Shown piece by piece: positions 17,422-24,570 of a stretch of 51,187 nt of DNA. Origin of the DNA: an uncultured Prevotella sp. (GTDB taxonomy: Bacteria > Bacteroidota > Bacteroidia > Bacteroidales > Bacteroidaceae); assembly GCA_902491375.1 (NCBI GenBank), contig CABUHE010000013.1, positions 1 to 51,187 of the forward strand, written 5' to 3'. Position 1 is the first letter of the stretch; each line of letters begins with the position of its first letter. The notes below the pieces were generated by a model. That model had not been told where the DNA came from, searched no databases, and saw only the letters and a program-made list of their open reading frames with translations. Both the position numbers and the translations under genes were made by a program.

Positions 17422-18990
17422 TTATCTGTCAATATCCGGAATCACATAGTCGAGTGTTGCTCCGATTGAGATAAGGTCGGCAATCTTCTCGCCACGACAT
17501 ATTGTATCAAATGCCGAAACAAGAGGCAGACCCATCGGACGGAACTTCAGACGGCAAGGATTCTTTCCACCGTCGCTTCTCAGGTAAACACCTATCTCAC
17601 CACGGCTGCCCTCACAACTTGTGTACCAAGAACCTTCGGGAACCTTGATGATTGGCTTCTGCTTGATGTAGAACTCGCCTTCAGGAATATTGTCAATGAG
17701 CTGTTCGATGATGCGGACGCTCTGACGCATTTCATCAAGACGTACTTTGTAACGGTCGAAGCAGTCGCCATGAGTGTACACTATTTCATCGAAGTCTACT
17801 TTGCCGTACATTGAGTAAGGATGTGTCTTTCTCACGTCGTTATGCCAACCTGAAGCACGTCCCGTACCGCCTGTACAACCGAATGAAATAGCATCCTCCT
17901 TTGAAAGAATGCCGACATTCTTGAAACGATTTTGGAGAATAACGTTGCCAGTAAATATGTCGTCATATTCCTTGAACATAGGCTTAACATACTCACAGAG
18001 CTTCTTCACATTCTTAACAAAGTTCGGATCGATATCAGCCTGGCAACCACCTATTCTATAATAGTTTTGAATAAGGCGTCCGCCAGTTGTTTCCTCCATT
18101 ACGTTGAGAACCTGCTCGCGGTCACGCATTCCGTAAATAAATGCTGTCAAAGCTCCAAGGTCCTGAGCGCAGCATCCGAAATACAGCATGTGTGAGTCGA
18201 GACGCTGAAGCTCATCCATAATAGTACGGATGTACTGAATACGGTCAGACAACTCGATGCCCATACCCTCCTCGATTACTGATACAAGGGCGTGGCGGTT
18301 CATCATTGCTGAAAGATAGTCAAGACGGTCGGTCAGCGCAAGAGTCTGCGGATAAGTATAGCTCTCACACATCTTCTCAATACCGCGGTGAATGTATCCG
18401 CAATGAGGATATACCTTACGGACATACTCGCCGTCGAGAATTGTCTGCAAGCGGAGCACACCGTGTGTCGCTGGGTGCTGCGGACCGATATTTATTACGT
18501 AATCGTCGTCAGTAAACAGTTTGTGCTTTGTTGCAACAAGTCTGCCTTCCTCGTCAAGATTGTATTCCAGCGTATAGTCTGGCTCCGGGTCATCCTCAAG
18601 AGTATAAGTATTGTTCTCAGGACTCATGTCGTAGTCTTTCCTCAACGGGAAGCCCTTGAAGTCAGACCTCAGATACAGACGGCGCATATCCTTGTTGCCA
18701 AGGAATTTGATTCCATAGAAATCATAAACCTCGCGCTCGAGTATCTCTGCACCTTTCCACAGATTGCTGACCGTAGGGATATAAGCGTTGTCTCTGTCGC
18801 TGTTGACAGCCTTCACGCTCACACGCTCGTGTGTCTGTGTATTTTCAAGAATGTAAACAGCTCCAAGACCCTCTTCGCCGAAATCCTCACCTACGATAGT
18901 AACGAGGAAGTCAAAATGCTTCTCATTCTTGAGTTTCGCCATTTCTCCGGCGAAATCCTTCAATTCGAATATTTTGTTCTCTAATTTCAT
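17422..18990 (-). CDS. nuoCD: Fused NADH-quinone oxidoreductase subunits C and D
   Basis: This 522-residue protein joins the NuoC domain (about 1-140, ending in the EREVYDFYGIKFLGNKDMRR segment) to the 49-kDa-type NuoD domain (about 165-522). NuoD features are NIGPQHPATHGVLRLQTILDG, PHCGYIHRGIEKMCES and GGTGRASG. The histidine and tyrosine region needed for quinone binding is present (HPATHG). The C-D fusion also occurs in E. coli and is common in Bacteroidota. It starts 12 bp after the nuoB stop. Confidence 0.96.
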   Translation of the reverse strand: MKLENKIFELKDFAGEMAKLKNEKHFDFLVTIVGEDFGEEGLGAVYILENTQTHERVSVKAVNSDRDNAYIPTVSNLWKGAEILEREVYDFYGIKFLGNKDMRRLYLRSDFKGFPLRKDYDMSPENNTYTLEDDPEPDYTLEYNLDEEGRLVATKHKLFTDDDYVINIGPQHPATHGVLRLQTILDGEYVRKVYPHCGYIHRGIEKMCESYTYPQTLALTDRLDYLSAMMNRHALVSVIEEGMGIELSDRIQYIRTIMDELQRLDSHMLYFGCCAQDLGALTAFIYGMRDREQVLNVMEETTGGRLIQNYYRIGGCQADIDPNFVKNVKKLCEYVKPMFKEYDDIFTGNVILQNRFKNVGILSKEDAISFGCTGGTGRASGWHNDVRKTHPYSMYGKVDFDEIVYTHGDCFDRYKVRLDEMRQSVRIIEQLIDNIPEGEFYIKQKPIIKVPEGSWYTSCEGSRGEIGVYLRSDGGKNPCRLKFRPMGLPLVSAFDTICRGEKIADLISIGATLDYVIPDIDR

Positions 18991-19001
18991 CGCTTACTTT
19001 A

Positions 19002-19691
19002 TTAAATGTTAGATGAAGCTGAAGAGTCAACCTCGTTAAGAGCAGCAGAAGCCTGCTTCAGCATATTGTCGTCAACATTGCCGTCAACGATAATAGGCTT
19101 ATGTTCTTTATGGTTCACTCCGCCGAAGAATTTCTCAACCTTTACTTTTCTCTGCAACTGCATCATACCGTAAAGGATAGCTTCCGGACGCGGCGGGCAG
19201 CCTGGAATGTAGACATCAACCGGTACAATCTCACCGATGCCTCGAACTACATGATAACTGCTCTTGAACGGACCGCCTGAAATAGCGCAGCCACCGACAG
19301 CCACTACATATTTCGGCTCGGCCATCTGGTCGTACAGACGCTTGAACGCAGGAGCCATCTTATGAGTAATGGTTCCGGCACACATTATCAGGTCTGCCTG
19401 GCGTGGAGAGTTACGTGTAACCTCGAAGCCGAAACGGGCGAAGTCGTAACGGGCGCATCCTACAGCCATAAACTCGATACCGCAACAACTCGTAGCGAAG
19501 GTCAGCGACCACAACGAGTTACTGCGTCCCCAGTTAATCATGCTGTCAAGGGAGCCGAGCACCACATTAACACCACCCTCGTGAAGCTCGTCAACGATCT
19601 TCTCGAGAGACTCATTGTCTTTGAATTCCGAATAAGGAATACTTTTGATAACGGGTTTTCTCACTTCCATTCCAATGCTCCTTTCCGCCAT
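19002..19691 (-). CDS. nuoB: NADH-quinone oxidoreductase subunit B (N2 cluster)
   Basis: NuoB holds the terminal N2 4Fe-4S cluster. The adjacent cysteines (TSCCGIEFMAVGCARYD, near residue 70) and later cysteines (VGGCAISGGPF, PGCPPRPEAILYG) are all present. The 229 residues include a C-terminal tail of about 50 residues, poor in conserved residues, that is longer than in the shortest homologues. The longest frame overlaps nuoA by 31 bp. Methionine 8 (19670) leaves a 10-bp overlap, has GGAG upstream, and is my preferred start. Confidence 0.95.
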   Translation of the reverse strand: MAERSIGMEVRKPVIKSIPYSEFKDNESLEKIVDELHEGGVNVVLGSLDSMINWGRSNSLWSLTFATSCCGIEFMAVGCARYDFARFGFEVTRNSPRQADLIMCAGTITHKMAPAFKRLYDQMAEPKYVVAVGGCAISGGPFKSSYHVVRGIGEIVPVDVYIPGCPPRPEAILYGMMQLQRKVKVEKFFGGVNHKEHKPIIVDGNVDDNMLKQASAALNEVDSSASSNI

Positions 19692-20011
19692 GCATAAGCA
19701 AGGCCAAATACTAAGACTAACAAAAAGAATCCGATGCTGACCATTGCCATTACGCCGAACTCCTTAACCACGACGGCCCACGGATAGAGGAAAACCGTCT
19801 CCACGTCGAACACGAGGAAAAGGATTGCGAAAAGATAATAGCCCACGTGTACAGGTATCCATGAAGAGCCATGAGTAGGTATACCACACTCAAACGGTTC
19901 TCCCTTCACCTTGTTATATGTACGCGGACCCATTAACTTAGCGATGACAAAAGCAGCCACTACCAAGAAAACAGCCGTTACTAGAACGGTAATTAACAAG
20001 ATAAAATACAT
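19661..20011 (-). CDS. nuoA: NADH-quinone oxidoreductase subunit A
   Basis: NuoA is a three-helix membrane subunit next to NuoH. The 116-residue chain shows the signature KGEPFECGIPTHGSSWIPVHVGYYLFAILFLVFDVETVFLYPW. The ECG cysteine loop and the FDVE helix are standard. It is the first gene of the ten-gene operon; a -7 element lies 42 bp upstream. No nuoE, F or G is present on either side. Confidence 0.96.
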   Translation of the reverse strand: MYFILLITVLVTAVFLVVAAFVIAKLMGPRTYNKVKGEPFECGIPTHGSSWIPVHVGYYLFAILFLVFDVETVFLYPWAVVVKEFGVMAMVSIGFFLLVLVFGLAYAWRKGALEWK

Positions 20012-20052
20012 AAATATTTTATTTAATAAAACGTAGCACTACAAAACAAGTG

Positions 20053-20087
20053 CAAAGGTACAATTTATTTTGTAAAGTTTAAGCAAA
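20053..20087 (-). promoter_or_regulatory. Promoter of the nuo operon
   Basis: On the minus strand TACCTTTG (20053-20060) matches the -7 consensus, with TTTG at 20084-20087. The spacer of 23 bp is longer than the usual 19-21, so the -33 assignment is less sure than the -7. Predicted 5' UTR is about 35-40 nt. Confidence 0.55.
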
Positions 20088-20560
20088 AAAATTACAATTT
20101 TTACTCTATAATTCAAGAATTAACGTGACTTGAATGTCATAAATATCAACAACAGTTTAATGTCAATGTATTATGATTTATCATATCTGTATGATAATCA
20201 AGCATTTACATAGCAAAATAATCTGACGAACAAGGACCCATAATACTTATGTATACTGCAATCTCCGACAAAGAATGCGGGCACCACATTTACTGAGCAT
20301 AAGCATACAATATACTGATTGTCAGCGTATTAACACAACAAGTAACATTTTATCACCAAACATTACTTTATTCATCTGAAAAGTATAAATTCAAATAATA
20401 ATATTTATAAAAATACAACATAAAACAGAGAATACCCGCAAATACGCATGTTATTTTATCCAAACATTGTGAAAATGACGCGGCAACAAATCCACTGAAT
20501 AAGTTACATGAATACGAACTTTTAATGTAAAGTATTTTCGAGCAAAATCTGTCGAAATGC

Positions 20561-20648
20561 AAAAGGCCACATTTCGCTCTGTAATTGGTACTCTTTTACA
20601 TGCCAAAAGATGGTCTTTCGCAACGCAAAAGACCGTCTATTATCCCTA
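20561..20648. repeat. 22-bp periodic array C (4 units)
   Basis: Units start at 20561, 20583, 20605 and 20627. Examples are AAAAGGCCACATTTCG, AAAAGATGGTCTTTCG and AAAAGACCGTCTATTA. It sits in the 759-bp gene-free region between the nuo promoter and the 3' end of the kinase-like gene. The rest of 20088-20560 is AT-rich; a 64-codon open frame on the minus strand there looks spurious. Confidence 0.75.
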
Positions 20649-20652
20649 CCGT

Positions 20653-20717
20653 GTTTTTCAGATATAGCCACATGATGCTTTTTCAGACATCATACTACGT
20701 TTAATTATCTGAAAAAC
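20653..20717. repeat. Perfect 12-bp inverted repeat with nested palindrome
   Basis: GTTTTTCAGATA (20653-20664) and TATCTGAAAAAC (20706-20717) are exact reverse complements. Between them lies a second pair, ATGATG...CATCAT, around CTTTTTCAGA, which also repeats part of the arm in direct orientation. It adjoins array C and lies 54 bp downstream of the kinase-like gene's stop, so it may terminate that gene. Confidence 0.5.
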
Positions 20718-20770
20718 AATAAGTTAATTATGAACATTTAAATATCATGAACTGCTTTTCAAGGCAATTA

Positions 20771-21613
20771 TCAATTCTTACTGTTAAGCAAAATAAGCCC
20801 GTCCATCGGACTTTTTACAACTTTTACCAGCTCATAACCTTCAAGCTTTGCAGCACATTCCAGTTGCTCATGGTAATAAAAAGCAATGCTGCCCACAGCT
20901 CCGACAGGCAAATCATTGCGTTTATACTGACAGACATTGCGCCTGAAGAAATTTCTGAAGTTATCGATGACAAGATTTCTAAGTGCCTCATCATCAAGAT
21001 TTTTATGTATAAACACAGACATACCGGCAAGGAATCTGTTAGCCAAAGGTTCCCTATAAACCTTGTTTATTATTTCAGCCAGCGTCAGACCGCTTTCTGA
21101 CAGGAATTTATCACGCAACTGCTCTGAAAGTCCTCCCTTAAACATTGCATTGACGAAGAGTTTGCCCAAAACAGCTCCACTTCCCTCATCACCGAGTATG
21201 TAGCCAAGCGGTGGAACATTGGCGACAACGCTACGCCCGTCATACAGACACGAATTGGCACCTGTACCAAGTATGCACGCCAGTCCCTCGCTATTGCCGA
21301 AGAGTGCCCTTGCAGCTCCAACCATATCAGAACAGACCTCCACTCTGTCTGCTTTGACAAACGCTCTGCTCAGTATATCGTCCATAATCTGTATCTTATC
21401 GTCACGACAGCCTGCCCCGTAAAACTCTATCTCACTTATAGCATCGGCCGGACCGAGCCGGCATACCAGCTCATCCTTAACAATCCGCTTAATCTCTTCA
21501 TAACTTTGTTGAAACGGATTTATACCATGCCCGGCAACACGGCAAACAACATTTCCACCGTCAAGTACACACCAGTCGGTCTTTGTACTTCCACTATCGG
21601 CAATCAGCTTCAT
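20771..21613 (-). CDS. N-acetylglucosamine kinase-like protein (BadF/BadG/BcrA/BcrD ATPase family)
   Basis: This 280-residue protein has the ASKHA sugar-kinase fold. The first phosphate loop is LIADSGSTKTDWCVLDGG at residues 3-20 and the second is CILGTGANSCLYDG near 115-128. The segment PPLGYILGDEGSGAVLG near 137-153 resembles N-acetylglucosamine kinases and BadF-type ATPases. It probably phosphorylates an amino sugar from glycan or peptidoglycan turnover, in the cytoplasm. It lies alone downstream of radA, with a strong terminator in between, so it has its own promoter. Confidence 0.82.
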   Translation of the reverse strand: MKLIADSGSTKTDWCVLDGGNVVCRVAGHGINPFQQSYEEIKRIVKDELVCRLGPADAISEIEFYGAGCRDDKIQIMDDILSRAFVKADRVEVCSDMVGAARALFGNSEGLACILGTGANSCLYDGRSVVANVPPLGYILGDEGSGAVLGKLFVNAMFKGGLSEQLRDKFLSESGLTLAEIINKVYREPLANRFLAGMSVFIHKNLDDEALRNLVIDNFRNFFRRNVCQYKRNDLPVGAVGSIAFYYHEQLECAAKLEGYELVKVVKSPMDGLILLNSKN

Positions 21614-21672
21614 TTTCCTTTAAATTATATTTACAGGCTACAAAATTAATCAAAAATACTAAAAACAAAAAA

Positions 21673-21751
21673 TCCGTAACGCTGACATTGATTCTTCGCC
21701 TCGCTTTCACGGTTATACAACCAGACGAGGCATCAATTTACAGCCTTACGG
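21673..21751 (-). terminator. Terminator of radA
   Basis: A long imperfect hairpin pairs CCGTAA near 21674 with TTACGG near 21746, ATTGAT with ATCAAT, and GCCTCG with CGAGGC. Read on the minus strand it ends in ATTTTTTGTTTTTAG. It separates radA from the kinase-like gene. Confidence 0.8.
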
Positions 21752-21799
21752 TTATTATTATTCAAATTAAAAATGATGTTCAACAAACTGACCAATACG

Positions 21800-23302
21800 T
21801 CATCCGAACAATGCCCTCAATGCTTCCTCAACCTTGCGTACAGGCACGATTTCAATATTAAACTTCTTCCGGCCAATGCCCTGCAAATTATATTTTGGAA
21901 CTATAATATGAGTAAAGCCAAGCTTTTCTGCCTCAGCAATACGCTGTTCTATACGACTGACAGGACGCACTTCGCCACTAAGGCCAACCTCGCCAGCCAT
22001 GCACCAGCCGGTTTCGATGGCAGTATCAACATTGCTTGAAAGCACTGCTGCAATCACACTTAAGTCCATTGCCATATCTGTTACCCGCAAACCGCCGGCT
22101 ATGTTCAGAAAAACATCCTTCTGCATCAGTTTAAAACCTACACGTTTTTCAAGCACTGCAAGCAGCATGTTAAGACGGCGCTGGTCAAAACCCGTAGCAC
22201 TTCGCTGCGGAGTTCCATAGGCAGCCGTCGATACAAGAGCCTGAGTCTCAACAAGAAACGGGCGCACACCTTCTATAGCCGAAGATATTGCGACACCGCT
22301 AAGTCCCTCATGGTCTTGAGTAAGCAGCAGCTCCGAAGGATTAGGTACTTGTCTTAAACCGTCCTGACGCATTTCATAAATGCCCAGTTCTGATGTACTA
22401 CCGAATCGGTTTTTTGTAGAACGGAGTATTCGGTACATATAATGCTGATCGCCTTCAAACTGGATTACGGTGTCTACAATATGTTCAAGAATCTTCGGAC
22501 CGGCAAGAGTTCCCTCCTTATTTATATGTCCTATCAATATAACAGGCACTCCGCTCGACTTTGCAAAACGCAACAAAGCCGAAGCACACTCACGCACCTG
22601 TGACACGCTTCCGGGTGAACTGTCAACGCTGTCAGTACTGATTGTCTGAATAGAATCAATTATAACAATATCAGGACTAACCTCCTGAATATTACGGAAG
22701 ATACTTTCAAGCGAAGTATCACACAAAACAAGGCAGTTCTCTGACGACTGCTTACCGATGTCATTCTGCTTTTCAGCAGTCTTATTTTTTGAATTATCAA
22801 TAACTTCGACACCTGAATGTTGAGCTGAATCATCGGATAAGACTTCGTTACTTCCGGCCGAAAGAATTCTTTCAGCACGCATTTTCAACTGATGAGCGCT
22901 TTCCTCTCCACTTACATACAGCACACGTTTATCAGTCAGATTCAGTATTGTCTGAAGCGTCAAAGTACTTTTACCTATTCCAGGCTCACCTCCAAGCAAC
23001 ACTATCGAACCAGGAACAAGACCTCCGCCAAGCACCCTATTAAGTTCACCGTCACGCATATCAATACGCGGCTCATCTTTTGATGATATTTCGTGAAGGG
23101 CTAATGGACGTGTCTTATCAGCATTTCTACCACGTCTTACAGAAGAAGCTGCCGTGGCTGCCGACACCTGTCCCGCCATCTCTGGTGCCACACGTATTTC
23201 CTTGAAAGTATTCCACTGTCCGCAACTTGGACATTTACCTATCCATTTTGGCGACTCCTGGCCACAGTTGGAACACACATAAGCTATTTTATCTTTTGCC
23301 AT
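21800..23302 (-). CDS. radA: DNA repair protein RadA
   Basis: RadA is a RecA-like ATPase that helps branch migration in recombination. The 500 residues show an N-terminal zinc finger (CSNCG...CPSCG, residues 10-28), a Walker A loop GGEPGIGKST near 103-112, the RadA-specific KNRFGS motif near 290, and a C-terminal Lon-protease-like domain (GGLRVTDMAMDLSVIAAVLS). An unusual hydrophilic insert of about 40 residues (SNEVLSDDSAQHSG through KQSSENC) lies near 148-190, after SGEESAHQLKMRAERI. This explains why it is longer than the usual 455 or so. Confidence 0.96.
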   Translation of the reverse strand: MAKDKIAYVCSNCGQESPKWIGKCPSCGQWNTFKEIRVAPEMAGQVSAATAASSVRRGRNADKTRPLALHEISSKDEPRIDMRDGELNRVLGGGLVPGSIVLLGGEPGIGKSTLTLQTILNLTDKRVLYVSGEESAHQLKMRAERILSAGSNEVLSDDSAQHSGVEVIDNSKNKTAEKQNDIGKQSSENCLVLCDTSLESIFRNIQEVSPDIVIIDSIQTISTDSVDSSPGSVSQVRECASALLRFAKSSGVPVILIGHINKEGTLAGPKILEHIVDTVIQFEGDQHYMYRILRSTKNRFGSTSELGIYEMRQDGLRQVPNPSELLLTQDHEGLSGVAISSAIEGVRPFLVETQALVSTAAYGTPQRSATGFDQRRLNMLLAVLEKRVGFKLMQKDVFLNIAGGLRVTDMAMDLSVIAAVLSSNVDTAIETGWCMAGEVGLSGEVRPVSRIEQRIAEAEKLGFTHIIVPKYNLQGIGRKKFNIEIVPVRKVEEALRALFG

Positions 23303-23389
23303 AAGTCATTTTACCCCAGCCGCATAAACTCTGCTGTAATATTTTTTACAGCCCGCAAGCCTTCAAAAACCTTAATTCTTTTTGTTCCA

Positions 23390-23420
23390 CAAAAATACTG
23401 ATATTTTTTTGAGTTACAAA
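23390..23420 (-). promoter_or_regulatory. Promoter of radA
   Basis: On the minus strand TTTG (23420-23417) is followed after 19 bp by TATTTTTG (23397-23390), an ideal Bacteroidota promoter. It overlaps the divergent promoter of the lipoprotein gene, so the two may compete. Confidence 0.7.
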
Positions 23421-23437
23421 ATAAATCATTAACTTTG
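23408..23437 (+). promoter_or_regulatory. Promoter of the lipoprotein-TPR transcript
   Basis: TTTG at 23408-23411 and TAACTTTG at 23430-23437 are 18 bp apart. Transcription would start near 23442, about 205 nt before the lipoprotein start codon. Confidence 0.65.
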
Positions 23438-23489
23438 CAGCATCATTAAAGAACAGTAAGACTAATATCGCACATTAATAACAACTCAG

Positions 23490-23528
23490 AAGGGCGACTC
23501 GTGTTTCAAACGCAGGGCTGCCCTTTTT
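23490..23528 (+). terminator. Leader hairpin with T-run (possible attenuator)
   Basis: AAGGGC (23490-23495) pairs with GCCCTT (23520-23525) and is followed by TTTAATAA, so the T-stretch is five long in all. The loop holds further weak pairing (GTGTTT near AAACGC). It lies within the 5' leader, 50 nt after the predicted start of transcription and about 120 nt before the coding region. It could be an attenuator or the end of a short RNA. Confidence 0.5.
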
Positions 23529-23646
23529 AATAATCAGAAAGTCTTTATGTTCTGAAATTCATAAAGTCGGAGGTTTACAAAACAATAAACATAATACCAA
23601 GCCATAAGGCCAATAACCGTAAAGCTATTTAATCGTAAAACCGAAT

Positions 23647-24570
23647 ATGACAGCCAAACATACTATTTTACTTTTGTCAGTCATCGTTATTGCCTCAATT
23701 ACCGGATGCGGTCCTTCTTATGATGAAGTAAAGAAACAATCGCGTGCCGAATGGAGACAGCAACGTATGAAAGACTCACTGGCTCTAAAAATAGGCGTAA
23801 TACCTACATTAGACTGCCTGCCGATATATGTTGCAAAAGAATACAATCTGTTTGACACGGCAAAAGCAGACATACGGCTCAAGAACTTCAGCTCGCAAAT
23901 AGACTGTGACGCCGCACTTAAAAAGGCAAAAATCGAAGGATGCGTGACAGATATTGTACGCGGACAGTACATGAAGAATAAAGGTACACAGCTGGACTAT
24001 GTCGCAGCCACCAACGCCTATTGGCAACTGATAAGCAACAGACTTGCGCGTATCAGACGAATAAACCAACTTAGCGACAAGATGATTGCCATGGCTCGTT
24101 TCTCTGCGACTGCACTCCTTGCCGATTATGCCACAGACAGTGCAAAACTTAAGCAGGAGGAAGTGTTTAAAATACAGATAAATAATGTGAATCTGAGACT
24201 CAGAATGTTATTAAACAACGAAATGGACGCAATGCTTCTGCCTGAGCCACAAGCCACACAGGCACGTCTATATAAGAATCCGGTACTGATGGACAGCCGC
24301 GATAAGGACATGCGATTCGGAGTAATAGCATTCAATAAAAAATCAATGAACGACAAACGCAGACAGCAACAGCTGAAAGTATTCATCGACGGATACAATG
24401 CCGCATGCGATTCGATAAACAAAAACGGACTGAAACATTACGCAGCAACAATAAAAAAATACTATAAGACCGACGATAAGGTTATAAACGCACTGCCTAA
24501 AATGAAATTCGAACGTGCCAACGCACCACGTCAGAAAGATATTGAAACGGCAGACAGATGGCTAAAATGA
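23647..24570 (+). CDS. Lipoprotein with periplasmic-binding-protein-like domain
   Basis: The 307-residue protein has a lipobox ending IASITGC at residue 21, so it should be a lipid-anchored envelope protein. From about residue 47 the sequence LKIGVIPTLDCLPIYVAKEYNLF matches the start of NMT1/SsuA-type solute-binding proteins. An odd basic stretch (KKQSRAEWRQQRMKDS) separates the lipid anchor from the domain. No ABC permease or ATPase gene is nearby, so it may not serve an ABC importer. Its stop overlaps the start of the TPR gene by 13 bp, so the two are coupled. Confidence 0.78.
   Translation: MTAKHTILLLSVIVIASITGCGPSYDEVKKQSRAEWRQQRMKDSLALKIGVIPTLDCLPIYVAKEYNLFDTAKADIRLKNFSSQIDCDAALKKAKIEGCVTDIVRGQYMKNKGTQLDYVAATNAYWQLISNRLARIRRINQLSDKMIAMARFSATALLADYATDSAKLKQEEVFKIQINNVNLRLRMLLNNEMDAMLLPEPQATQARLYKNPVLMDSRDKDMRFGVIAFNKKSMNDKRRQQQLKVFIDGYNAACDSINKNGLKHYAATIKKYYKTDDKVINALPKMKFERANAPRQKDIETADRWLK

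Noticed and set aside
20368..20562. 64-codon frame on the minus strand upstream of the nuo operon
   Set aside because: It lies in AT-rich DNA, runs into array C, has no family features, and resembles chance open sequence.
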